DNA from: Sphingomonas sp.
GTDB taxonomy: Bacteria > Pseudomonadota > Alphaproteobacteria > Sphingomonadales > Sphingomonadaceae
DNA length: 64,000 bases
Assembly: GCA_003248865.1 (NCBI GenBank)
Contig: QFPK01000005.1
Span: 1 to 64,000, forward strand
Reading direction: 5' to 3'
Numbering within the stretch: the stretch's first letter is position 1; each line of letters opens with the position of its first letter. This document shows positions 35,113-43,087 of this stretch, piece by piece. The translations under genes and the position numbers were made by a program. The notes beneath the pieces are model-generated. The model made no database searches. It was not told the DNA's origin and worked only from the letters and a program-made list of their open reading frames with translations.

Positions 35113-36005
35113 GCCGTCTGGCCAGTCTGAAGACGACGGCCGCGCAGCCAGTCGGCAGCGGCCATGCGCGGCTTGCCTTCGGGCTGCACCGTCAGCAGCC
35201 GCAGTGCCCCATCACCCGTCGCCACCAAAGCGTCGCCGATCAGCGTCCCGGCCGCGCCTTTGCCGTCGGCAGGCTCGGCCGCGATCAGCTTCACACGGCT
35301 CCCCGCACTGTCGAACCAGGCGCCGGGGCTCGGCTGCATGGCGCGCACCAGCCGGTCGATCGCTTGGCCCGGCAGGCTCCAGTCGATCCGGGCTTCGGCC
35401 TTGTCTATCTTGTGGGCATAGGTAACACCTTGTTCCGGCTGCACAACCGGCGGATGACCGGGCAGGTCGGCCAGCACCTTCAGCATCAGCCGCGCGCCCA
35501 GATCGCCCAGCGCATCGGTCAGTTCGCCTGCGGTTTCGCGCCCGATGGGCAGGCGCCCTTCCAGCAGCACCGGGCCGGTATCCAGCCCTTTTTCCATCTG
35601 CATGATGGCCACGCCCGTTTCCGCGTCTCCGGCCAGTATGGCGCGCTGGATCGGCGCCGCCCCGCGCCAGCGCGGCAACAGGGAGGCATGGATGTTCAGG
35701 CAGCCGTGGCGCGGCGCCTCCAGCACGGCCTTGGGCAGCAGCAGCCCATAGGCAGCCACCACCGCGCAATCCAGATCGAGCGCGGCAAAGGCGGCCTTCT
35801 CCTCCTCGGGCTTCAGGCTCAGCGGCGTGTGCACCGGCAGGCCCAGCACTTCCGCGCGAAGGTGGACAGGCGTCGGCGTCAGCCGGCCCCGGTTCGCCGG
35901 GCGGGGCGGCTGGGTATAGACGGCCGCAATCTCGTGCCCGGCACCGACAAGCGCATCCAGCGCACGCACCGCGAAATCCGGGGTTCCCATGAAGGCAATT
36001 CGCAT
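35109..36005 (-). CDS. fmt: Methionyl-tRNA formyltransferase
   Basis: Fmt formylates initiator Met-tRNA using 10-formyl-tetrahydrofolate. The 298-residue protein starts MRIAFMGTPDFAVRALDAL and contains the formyl-transfer signature LNIHASLLPRWRGAAPIQRA near 105-124, with Asn, His and the later Asp of MEKGLDTGPV. The C-terminal OB-fold is present. It is divergent from recR (15 bp between the start codons), and its stop overlaps the truA start. def, whose product undoes its modification, is 1.6 kb away on the other strand. Confidence 0.94.
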   Translation of the reverse strand: MRIAFMGTPDFAVRALDALVGAGHEIAAVYTQPPRPANRGRLTPTPVHLRAEVLGLPVHTPLSLKPEEEKAAFAALDLDCAVVAAYGLLLPKAVLEAPRHGCLNIHASLLPRWRGAAPIQRAILAGDAETGVAIMQMEKGLDTGPVLLEGRLPIGRETAGELTDALGDLGARLMLKVLADLPGHPPVVQPEQGVTYAHKIDKAEARIDWSLPGQAIDRLVRAMQPSPGAWFDSAGSRVKLIAAEPADGKGAAGTLIGDALVATGDGALRLLTVQPEGKPRMAAADWLRGRRLQTGQTA

Positions 36006-36020
36006 GGCAGAGCCGATAGA

Positions 36021-36620
36021 ATGGACGACGCATTGCAGCAACTGATCGCGCTGGTGGCGCGGTTGCCCGGCCTGGGGCCGCGATCCGCCCGGCGGGTGGT
36101 GCTGCAGCTGATGAAGAACCGCGAAACCCAGCTTCAGCCGTTGCTGGCGGCGCTGCAACGGGTGGATTCCTCGCTCTCCGCCTGCACCGTCTGCGGCAAT
36201 TTGGACACACGAAACCCCTGCCGCATCTGCACCGATCCGAAGCGCGATACCACGCTGCTGTGCGTGGTCGCGGACGTCTCGGACCTGTGGGCGCTGGAGC
36301 GCGGACGGCTATTTTCCGGTCGATATCATGTGCTTGGCGGCATGCTCTCCGCGCTGGACGGGGTGGGGCCGGATGACTTGTCCATCGCGCAGTTGCAGGC
36401 ACGGGTCAGCGGCGATCCGCCGGTGACAGAGGTGGTGCTGGCGATGAACGCCACGCTGGAAGGGCAGACCACGGCACATTTCGTCGCTGAGGCGCTGGAA
36501 GGGCTGGGCGCCCGGGTGACTCAACTGGCCCATGGCGTGCCGGTGGGCGGCGAGCTGGATTATCTGGACGAAGGCACGCTGGCACAGGCGCTGCGGCTGC
36601 GCCGCCCGCTGGCGGGCTGA
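36021..36620 (+). CDS. recR: Recombination mediator RecR
   Basis: RecR works with RecO (and RecF) to load RecA on gapped DNA. The 199-residue protein has an N-terminal helix-hairpin-helix (LVARLPGLGPRSARRVVLQL), a C4 zinc finger (Cys55, 58, 67, 70 in CTVCGNLDTRNPCRIC), and a Toprim domain starting LLCVVADVSDLWALE. The usual YbaB/EbfC-coding neighbour and dnaX are absent from the window. The start at 36021 follows the family. Confidence 0.94.
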   Translation: MDDALQQLIALVARLPGLGPRSARRVVLQLMKNRETQLQPLLAALQRVDSSLSACTVCGNLDTRNPCRICTDPKRDTTLLCVVADVSDLWALERGRLFSGRYHVLGGMLSALDGVGPDDLSIAQLQARVSGDPPVTEVVLAMNATLEGQTTAHFVAEALEGLGARVTQLAHGVPVGGELDYLDEGTLAQALRLRRPLAG

Positions 36621-36633
36621 ACGGAGACTGCCG

Positions 36634-37566
36634 ATGATCGACCTGCTGCTGTTGGACCGGAAGCCGGAGATTCTGGCGGAGCGGCTGACGTCGCTGGATG
36701 GGCGGGTGCGGCTGCATCTGGCTTCGTCCTCGGAACAGGCGATGGCTGTCGCCGGGCAGATCGAGGTGGCGATCGTGATGCCGCAGCTGATGCAGCGCGA
36801 GCTGGTGGCGGCAATGGGCAAGCTGCAATGGATTCAGACGCTGAGCGCCGGAGTCGATCCCCTGCTGCCGCTGGGTATTCCGGCGTCGGTGAAGGTCACC
36901 TCTGCCGCCGGGGTGCATGCGCCGCAGATGTGCGAACTGATCTTCTTCCAGCTGCTGACCCTGTTGCGGAACAGCCGGGAGGTTTTGCGCCGGCAGGATG
37001 CACATGAATGGAAGCCCGGCCCACAGCCCCTGCTGTGGGGCAAGCGGCTGCTGATCGTGGGCGTGGGCAAGATCGGGGTGGAACTGGCGAAGCGGGCGCA
37101 GGCGTTCGGCCTGCATGTCACGGGAGCCAGCAGCGGGCGCCGGGAGGCGGACGGGTTCGATGCCATCCGGCTGATGGAGGATCTGCACGCCGCGCTGGGC
37201 GAGGCGGATTTCATTGTCGTGCTGACGCCTTACAGCGAAAAGACCCATCATCTGTTCGATGAGGCGGCCTTTGCCGCGATGCGGCCGGCCGCGCTGTTCG
37301 TGAATGCGGGGCGCGGCAAGGTGGTGAAGCAGGAGGCGCTGATCGCGGCCTTGCAGGCCAAACAGATTAGCGGCGCGGCGCTGGATGTGTTCGAAACCGA
37401 GCCGCTGCCGGCGGATAGCCCGCTGTGGGATCTGCCCGGGCTGCTCATCACCCCGCATGTGGGCGGCTACAGCGACATCTTCACCGATCAGGTCGCGCCC
37501 TTCCTCCTGGCGAACTTCGCCAACTGGCAGGCCGGGCGGCCATTGGAGAATCTGGTTCGGTTGTAG
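36634..37566 (+). CDS. D-2-hydroxyacid dehydrogenase (NAD-dependent)
   Basis: This 310-residue oxidoreductase interconverts D-2-hydroxy acids and 2-keto acids. The dinucleotide motif GVGKIG is near 145-150. The catalytic Arg lies in NAGRGKVVK (about 227), Glu in DVFETEPLP (about 257) and His in ITPHVGG (about 275), all three present. The Rossmann-proximal region resembles glyoxylate/hydroxypyruvate reductase A-like enzymes. It follows recR by 13 bp on the same strand. The specific substrate is not determinable. Confidence 0.86.
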   Translation: MIDLLLLDRKPEILAERLTSLDGRVRLHLASSSEQAMAVAGQIEVAIVMPQLMQRELVAAMGKLQWIQTLSAGVDPLLPLGIPASVKVTSAAGVHAPQMCELIFFQLLTLLRNSREVLRRQDAHEWKPGPQPLLWGKRLLIVGVGKIGVELAKRAQAFGLHVTGASSGRREADGFDAIRLMEDLHAALGEADFIVVLTPYSEKTHHLFDEAAFAAMRPAALFVNAGRGKVVKQEALIAALQAKQISGAALDVFETEPLPADSPLWDLPGLLITPHVGGYSDIFTDQVAPFLLANFANWQAGRPLENLVRL

Positions 37567-37608
37567 CCCAATCTTGACCGGCGGCCCCCCCTTTCCTAGC
37601 TAGTGGGG

Positions 37609-38154
37609 ATGGCCATCCTGCCCATCCTTGAAGTGCCCGATCCGCGCCTGCGCCGCATCTCCGAGCCCGTGGCCGAGGTGAATGACGAAATCCGCACGCT
37701 GATCGCCGACATGTTCGAGACGATGTACGACGCCCCCGGCATCGGGCTGGCGGCTGCGCAGGTGGATGTGCCGATCCGGCTGCTGGTGATGGACTTGGGC
37801 GACGGGCCCGAGGATGAAGAGGGCAAGGGCACGCCGAATCCGCGCGTGTTCATCAACCCCGAACTGTCCGATCCCAGCGAGGATTATTCGGTCTACAACG
37901 AAGGCTGCCTCTCCGTACCCGGCCAATATGCCGATGTGGAGCGGCCTGCCGTGATCCGCGCGCGCTGGCTGGACGAAAAGGGCGTGTCGCACGACGAGGT
38001 GCTGGACGAGCTGACGGCCACCTGCCTGCAGCATGAGATGGATCATCTGAACGGCATCCTGTTCATCGACCATCTGTCGCGGCTGAAGCGCGACATGGTG
38101 CTGAAGAAGCTGGATAAGGCGCGCAAGGAAAAGCTCGCGAAGAAGGCCGCCTGA
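37609..38154 (+). CDS. def: Peptide deformylase
   Basis: Def removes the N-formyl group from nascent proteins in the cytoplasm. The 181-residue sequence has all three motifs: GIGLAAAQ (44-51), EGCLS (98-102, Cys100 metal ligand) and HEMDH (142-146, His142 and His146 metal ligands, Glu143 catalytic). Start ATG 37609 is preferred over an in-frame GTG at 37603. ppk2 starts 2 bp after its stop. Confidence 0.94.
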   Translation: MAILPILEVPDPRLRRISEPVAEVNDEIRTLIADMFETMYDAPGIGLAAAQVDVPIRLLVMDLGDGPEDEEGKGTPNPRVFINPELSDPSEDYSVYNEGCLSVPGQYADVERPAVIRARWLDEKGVSHDEVLDELTATCLQHEMDHLNGILFIDHLSRLKRDMVLKKLDKARKEKLAKKAA

Positions 38155-38156
38155 GA

Positions 38157-38963
38157 ATGGCGAAAGGCCTGCTGGACAAGGTGAAGCACCAGCGCAGTCC
38201 GGAAGATTATCACGAGGTCGAGAAGAAACTTCAGCTTCGCCTGCTGGAGATTCTGATCGCCTACCACCGCCAGCAGCGCGCGGCGGTGATCCTGCTGGAA
38301 GGCTGGGACGCGGCCGGGAAGGGTGGGCTGATCAAGCGGCTGACGGCGGAGCTGGACCCGCGCTTCTGCAAGGTGGTGCCCGTTTCCGCGCCCAACGAGC
38401 ATGAACGCAAGCAGCATTATCTGACCCGCTTCTGGGCGGAGCTGCCGGAGAACGGCAACTGGACCGTGTTCGACCGCAGCTGGTACGGCCGGGTGGCGGT
38501 GGAGCGGGTGGAAGGCTTTGCGAGCCCGGAGGACTGGGGCCGCGCCTATGGCGAGATCAACGCCTTTGAATCGACCCTGGTGACGCACGGCACGCGGATG
38601 GTGAAGCTGTTCCTGCACATCAGCCAGGACGAGCAGGACGAGCGGCTGATCGACCGGCTGGAACAGCCCTGGAAGCGCTGGAAGGTGACGGAGGAGGATT
38701 TCCGCAACCGGGCGCACCGGGCGGCCTATATGGACGCCTATGAAGAGATGTTCGAGCGTACGGACAGCAAGCATGCGCCCTGGCATGTGATCGGCGCCAA
38801 CCACAAGAAGGCGGCGCGGATCGAGGGGTTGAAGATCATCGCTGACCGGCTGGCCGAGGGCGTGGACTTGAGCGATCCGCTGTTGACGCCGGAGATGAAG
38901 GCGTTGGCGGAGAAGGAGCTGGGGTGTGAGCTGGAGCCGGCCGAGATTAAGGCGAAGCCTTAA
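38157..38963 (+). CDS. Polyphosphate kinase 2 family protein
   Basis: The 268-residue P-loop enzyme transfers phosphate between polyphosphate and nucleotides. Walker A GWDAAGKGG is at 49-57, Walker B in FDRSWYGR near 103-110, and the lid region has RNRAHRAAYMDAYEEM. It is a single-domain PPK2; the class (ADP, GDP or AMP preference) cannot be decided by eye. It is coupled to def and followed by a strong terminator at 39028. Confidence 0.87.
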   Translation: MAKGLLDKVKHQRSPEDYHEVEKKLQLRLLEILIAYHRQQRAAVILLEGWDAAGKGGLIKRLTAELDPRFCKVVPVSAPNEHERKQHYLTRFWAELPENGNWTVFDRSWYGRVAVERVEGFASPEDWGRAYGEINAFESTLVTHGTRMVKLFLHISQDEQDERLIDRLEQPWKRWKVTEEDFRNRAHRAAYMDAYEEMFERTDSKHAPWHVIGANHKKAARIEGLKIIADRLAEGVDLSDPLLTPEMKALAEKELGCELEPAEIKAKP

Positions 38964-39027
38964 CTCACGGACTCGGCGCAAGCCCGGCCGGCTGAGTCGT
39001 GGCCCTCAGGCCACGGCCAGTCCGACG

Positions 39028-39050
39028 AGTCCGGCTTTGCCGGACTTTTT
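39028..39050 (+). terminator. Rho-independent terminator after ppk2
   Basis: The 8-bp stem AGTCCGGC/GCCGGACT has a 3-nt TTT loop (39028-39046) and is followed by a T-rich run TTTTCTTTT. A second hairpin, CGTGGCC/GGCCACG, lies just upstream at about 38999-39016. Confidence 0.85.
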
Positions 39051-39163
39051 CTTTTCTTTCTGTCGCAACTTTGGCGCGAGTTCCCTTTCCCCGGCTCTGT
39101 CCCGAGTGGAAGGGCGGGAGGCTTGGCCGCCGGCCGCGTGGAACAGTGGATAACCACATTGGT

Positions 39164-39179
39164 TGTTCCACGTGGAACA
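39164..39179. other. parS: parS-like ParB-binding palindrome
   Basis: TGTTCCACGTGGAACA is a perfect 16-bp palindrome matching the ParB-binding parS consensus (the Pseudomonas variant). Half-sites flank it: CGTGGAACA at 39137-39145 and TGTTCCATGTGG at 39238-39249. A DnaA-box-like AGTGGATAA lies at about 39145-39153. parA and parB are not in the window. parS sites cluster around the replication origin, so this marks a candidate origin-proximal segment. Confidence 0.75.
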
Positions 39180-39283
39180 TCGTTCTACACTTTATTCTCA
39201 ACGGCTTGGCTGTAGGACGTGTAGGATTTGTTGGAATTGTTCCATGTGGTCGCGGCTTCAGCCCGCGGTAACGCGTTAAATTT

Positions 39284-39309
39284 GGCGGGCGGAGAAAACT
39301 CCACCCGCC
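39284..39309 (-). terminator. Hairpin at the 3' end of the PEP-CTERM gene
   Basis: An 11-bp stem with one mismatch, GGCGGGCGGAG/CTCCACCCGCC, and an AAAA loop lies 41 bp after the stop of the PEP-CTERM gene (transcribed leftwards). In that direction it is followed by an A/T-rich stretch but not a clean T-run, so termination strength is uncertain. Confidence 0.5.
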
Positions 39310-39349
39310 AGGCATCGCACCACTTACACGGAGCGTCGCGCCTAACTGT

Positions 39350-40300
39350 TCAACCGAGAACGGCGGCAACCCGCTGACGCCTGCGCAGGGCAGCGCCCGT
39401 CAAGCCGAAGCCTGCGATCATCATCGCCCATATTGCGGGTTCGGGAACGCCGCCGGTGGACGGGTTGAGGGGCCGGAACGTCAGCCCGCCGGCTGAGACA
39501 TAGGAGTAGCCATCCGGGAGTATTATCGAGAAACTCACCGTGTTGCCGAAATCCATTACCCAGTTTCCAGATAATTGCATTCCCAGACCAGCGTTGAACT
39601 GCATCCAGTTAATTCCAGAATTTCCCCCAAGACTGAATGGAATCTCGATTCTTTCATCATAGATCCCGGAAATAGATTCAGGGATATTGAATCTGTAGAA
39701 TTGATCGATCCCCGGGCTTGATACGCTGACGTAAAATGAAGCCCGTGATGTGCTGTTCCAATAGTCGGATGCGGGCGTTCCGTGAACAATTCCGTGGACA
39801 TCGGCCACGATGAAGCCGTTGACTGTGGTTCCAAGGTCCCCAAGGATCGAAATCCGATCCGCTATTGCGACGGTTGCGCCGGCACTTGATCCATAGCCGC
39901 CTGCCGAGCTGCCGCTCATCGCGAGCTTAAGGGAGCCGTCCTCGAAGTTGGCAGAGCCGGCCACCACAGCGGATCCCTGCGAGGCCGATGCGGAAACCGA
40001 TACATTTTCCCAGATCGTGTTGGACTGACTGATGGATTGCGGCTGGCGTGACAGATCGTGGTCGGTGACAGTGTATTGCAGCATCGACCAATAGGGGAGG
40101 TTCGGATCGGCTGCTGCTTTCGCAGGATTTCCTGCCCAGATAAGAATGGCGGGTGCGCTCAGCATGGCAAGTTGCTTGATGATGGCTGCCAAAGGAGTTG
40201 GCGATTTGAGCAAATTTTGGTGGGCGATGATAGTCTGCAACCATTTTACATAATGGGAGGTACAGGCTTGACCATCAAGTTGAATATGAGTGTTTAGCAT
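39350..40300 (-). CDS. PEPxxWA-CTERM sorting-domain protein (first copy)
   Basis: This 316-residue exported protein has a long N-terminal signal region (hydrophobic about 45-60, AKAAA-type cleavage) and a beta-rich, Ser/Gly/Asn-rich body. The C-terminal sorting signal is VPEPAIWAMMIAGFG, then a hydrophobic stretch and RRRQR, the PEP-CTERM variant recognised by exosortases in sphingomonads. The ATG at 40300 has GGAG 7 bp upstream. It is a tandem paralogue of the next gene; both share the NFEDxxLKLAMSG and PDGYSYVSAGGLTF segments. The fate is probably the cell surface or extracellular matrix. Function unknown. Confidence 0.82.
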   Translation of the reverse strand: MLNTHIQLDGQACTSHYVKWLQTIIAHQNLLKSPTPLAAIIKQLAMLSAPAILIWAGNPAKAAADPNLPYWSMLQYTVTDHDLSRQPQSISQSNTIWENVSVSASASQGSAVVAGSANFEDGSLKLAMSGSSAGGYGSSAGATVAIADRISILGDLGTTVNGFIVADVHGIVHGTPASDYWNSTSRASFYVSVSSPGIDQFYRFNIPESISGIYDERIEIPFSLGGNSGINWMQFNAGLGMQLSGNWVMDFGNTVSFSIILPDGYSYVSAGGLTFRPLNPSTGGVPEPAIWAMMIAGFGLTGAALRRRQRVAAVLG

Positions 40301-40397
40301 GTATTTTCTCCGACTATTCACTGCGCCCGGATGAGACGTCGACCCTGTGTTCGCGTCAATCGGCCTCGATCGGCAGTGTCGTGGAATTGGGGCTCGT

Positions 40398-41306
40398 TCA
40401 GCCGAGGGTGAGGCAGAAGGCTTTGTGAGCGCGCGCAACAGCACCGATCAGGCCAAAGCCTACGATCATCATTGCCCAACTGGTGGGTTCGGGAACGCCG
40501 CCGGTGGCTGGGTTGAGGGGCTGGAACGTCAACCCACCGGCCGAGACATAGGAATAGCCATCTGGAAGGACGATTGAGAATGTCATGGTGTTGCCAAAGT
40601 CAATATTCCAGTTTCCACTGAACTGCATTGACAAACCGGCTCCGAAGGCAAGCCAATTTATTCCACCTGCTCCTCCAACATAAAATGGAACTTTCAGTAT
40701 TTCATTATAATATCCGGATGTTGAATAAATAGATGAAAAATTATCTACCCCTCCTCCAAAGGGATTTGAAGTCTGTATATTTGCTGATGCAGATGACATG
40801 CTGTGCCAATAATCAGTATCAGTTGTTCCAGCAACAGATCCGTGAACATTTGTAATTATATATCCAACAATTTTTTCATCAAGATTTCCAATTATTGTTA
40901 TTCTATCATTTATTTTTGCATAGGAACTACCGTATGATGTGTAGGATCTATCGCTGGTCCCACTCATGGCCAGTTTCAGTGTTGCATCTTCGAAATTTGC
41001 GGCACCGGAAACTGTTGCTGTCCCCCATGACCCTGAAATGCTGACGGAGCTATTCTCCCAAACGGTGCCAAATTGATTGATCGCTACCGGCGTGCGCTCA
41101 AGATCTGCATCTCCAATCGTATATGATACGGCTGATGAATAATACAAATTAGGGTCTGCTGCCGAAAAGGCTGGAACGGCCACTGGTAAGCAGATGAGGG
41201 CGGGGAGAAATTTCGCAAGGCCGCTAGGCCAGTGTATTATCTTGGAGCATCCGATTGTTGACTCGGATATGGCTTTCCTGCCTGAGTATAAAGTCGACTT
41301 GTGCAT
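40398..41306 (-). CDS. PEPxxWA-CTERM sorting-domain protein (second copy, AT-rich)
   Basis: The 302-residue paralogue of the preceding protein has a signal peptide ending near VPAFSA, a beta-rich body and the C-terminal signal VPEPTSWAMMIVGFGLIG followed by a basic tail. The region about 40650-41130 is far more AT-rich than its neighbours, with codons such as AAT, ATT and TAT, which suggests recent transfer or relaxed codon selection after duplication. The start at 41306 was chosen; a GTG at 41318 is an alternative. The 97 bp between the two genes hold nothing else of note. Confidence 0.8.
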   Translation of the reverse strand: MHKSTLYSGRKAISESTIGCSKIIHWPSGLAKFLPALICLPVAVPAFSAADPNLYYSSAVSYTIGDADLERTPVAINQFGTVWENSSVSISGSWGTATVSGAANFEDATLKLAMSGTSDRSYTSYGSSYAKINDRITIIGNLDEKIVGYIITNVHGSVAGTTDTDYWHSMSSASANIQTSNPFGGGVDNFSSIYSTSGYYNEILKVPFYVGGAGGINWLAFGAGLSMQFSGNWNIDFGNTMTFSIVLPDGYSYVSAGGLTFQPLNPATGGVPEPTSWAMMIVGFGLIGAVARAHKAFCLTLG

Positions 41307-41416
41307 GTTGAACCCCACTGTTCGCCCTCAATCAAAGCAGAGGATCGGCTGTTGCGACGCAGCGATCCATCACCTGAACGGGTGATTTTGAGCGAAGACG
41401 GGCGGTGAATTGCGGA

Positions 41417-42508
41417 TCAGGCCTGCCGCAGCACCCGCTCCACTCCGGCCAGCAATGCGCTCTGCCGGTTGAAGCCGGTCTTCTGGAACACAGCTTTCAA
41501 CTGGGTGCGAAGCGTTTCGATGGAACGGCTGCGTTGGTCCGCGATCTCGGCCAGTGTCTTCCCGCCGTGCAGTTCCTGTACGAGGGCGAGTTCGCCTCGG
41601 GTCAGGCCGAACATGCGGGCGACCATGGGCCAATCGTCCGTGCGGGGGCGTTCGGAGTCAATGATATTCAGGACGCACAGGTCCTGCCCTTCAAGTCGGA
41701 GCGGGCTGAGGCGGAATTCGTAAGCGGCCGGCGTATCCGGGCGTGGGACGCTGAAATGCGTCTGGCACTGGGCGCGGCGGTTGAGGAGATCGTCCACTGC
41801 GCGCAACAGCATGGATTGGACGGCGGGCCCCGCCAGCGTGAGCCGTCCGTTACGCAGCCGCATGCTGTTGGCGCCTGACAAGATTCGTTCGGCTGCAGCG
41901 TTGCAATAGCGGACGCGGGCGCCAGGGCCGAGTACGAACATCGCCCGGCCATCCTGATTGAGCAGGCTTTCCAGCAGGTTGCCCTGCCAGCGCAGGTCGC
42001 TGAGTTGGTCCCGCGTGGAAAGGGCGCGGCGGAGGTGGCGCAGGGCCATGTCCATGCGGGCGACATCGGCCGCAGCGAAGGGGCGGGCCTGCAAGGCGCG
42101 GTGCGACGCCACGATCAACCTGCTGTCCTTCATATGGAATTCGCCGCCCATGCAGCGGCCGGTATCGTCGCCATAGGAGCGCAGGAAGTCGCGGACGAAG
42201 GGACTTTCAGCGACCTCGTGATCTGCAACATAATCGCACAGCGCGATCGCGCGTCCCGTCAACCCAAGCGACTGAACACGGTGCGCCCATGGATTATCGA
42301 AGGCATATTTCCCGGCATAGAGATCATGCATCTGCGGCGTGAAATGATTGTAGGCCGAGACGATGCACTGGCCGTCGTCATTGCGGATTCGATAGATGAT
42401 CGTCGATCTGGCGCGGGCGAGCGATGCGATTGTATCAGGAAGGCGAGAATAGGCATCCTCGTCGTCAATCGAACTGTAGATGGCTTCCACCATATCCATC
42501 GTCGACAT
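41417..42508 (-). CDS. LuxR-family helix-turn-helix transcriptional regulator
   Basis: The 363-residue regulator has a long N-terminal sensory part, possibly PAS/GAF-like, including FVLGPGARVRYCNAAAERIL near 190-209. The C-terminal LuxR-type HTH is at about 300-355: LTRGELALVQELHGGKTLAEIADQRSRSIETLRTQLKAVF is shown in parts as LTRGELALVQELHGGKTLAE and RSRSIETLRTQLKAVF. It is encoded 111 bp upstream of, and in the same direction as, the PEP-CTERM genes, so it may control them. No AHL-binding signature is evident, so quorum sensing is not implied. Confidence 0.84.
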   Translation of the reverse strand: MSTMDMVEAIYSSIDDEDAYSRLPDTIASLARARSTIIYRIRNDDGQCIVSAYNHFTPQMHDLYAGKYAFDNPWAHRVQSLGLTGRAIALCDYVADHEVAESPFVRDFLRSYGDDTGRCMGGEFHMKDSRLIVASHRALQARPFAAADVARMDMALRHLRRALSTRDQLSDLRWQGNLLESLLNQDGRAMFVLGPGARVRYCNAAAERILSGANSMRLRNGRLTLAGPAVQSMLLRAVDDLLNRRAQCQTHFSVPRPDTPAAYEFRLSPLRLEGQDLCVLNIIDSERPRTDDWPMVARMFGLTRGELALVQELHGGKTLAEIADQRSRSIETLRTQLKAVFQKTGFNRQSALLAGVERVLRQA

Positions 42509-42594
42509 CGCGCGCCCCCGTGCGATTAGCCTGTATGTTCAAGTTAACCATATCTTCTACTGGAATCGAGAGTGAATGTTGCGTTGCCGCAAAC

Positions 42595-43068
42595 TCACCC
42601 CGGGTAGCTGATCTCCAGCACTTCCAGATAACGCTCCCCGGCCGGCAGGCGGGCGGTTCTTGTCTCTCCGATGCGGGCGCCTTTCAGGGCGATGGCGACC
42701 GGGCTGTTCCAGGCGATGCGGCCCTGCGCGGCGTCGGCCTCGTCGCGGCCGACGAGGGTGAGGGTCTGTTCGCGGTCATCCTCATCCACCAGCTTCACCG
42801 TGGCGCCGAAGAAGATGCGGGCCTTGTCCGGCTGGCGGGCCGGATCGACGACCTGCAGATCCTTCATCCGGCGGGAGAGGTGGGCGAGTTCACGGTCGAT
42901 CTCCCGCAGGCGCTTGCGGCCGTAGAGATAGTCGCCGTTTTCGGAGCGGTCGCCGTTGCCCGCCGCCCAGCTCACCACTTCGACCATCTGCGGGCGCTCG
43001 GTGGCGAACAGATGATCGTAGCGGGCCTTCAGCGCAGCCATGCCGGCGGGGGTGATGGGGTCGCTCAT
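42595..43068 (-). CDS. greB: Transcription elongation factor GreB
   Basis: GreB rescues backtracked RNA polymerase by stimulating transcript cleavage. The 157-residue protein has the N-terminal coiled coil with the acidic tip in NGDRSENGDYLYGRKRLREID, pieces of which (GDRSENGDY and RKRLREID) distinguish GreB from GreA, and a C-terminal FKBP-like domain. It lies between the LuxR gene and a transglycosylase gene. Confidence 0.9.
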   Translation of the reverse strand: MSDPITPAGMAALKARYDHLFATERPQMVEVVSWAAGNGDRSENGDYLYGRKRLREIDRELAHLSRRMKDLQVVDPARQPDKARIFFGATVKLVDEDDREQTLTLVGRDEADAAQGRIAWNSPVAIALKGARIGETRTARLPAGERYLEVLEISYPG

Positions 43069-43087
43069 ACGGGCGTTCGGGCGGGCT

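Noticed and set aside
39145..39153. DnaA-box-like AGTGGATAA as evidence for an origin
   Set aside because: A single nine-mer with one mismatch is expected by chance; without clustered boxes and an AT-rich unwinding region it does not define oriC.
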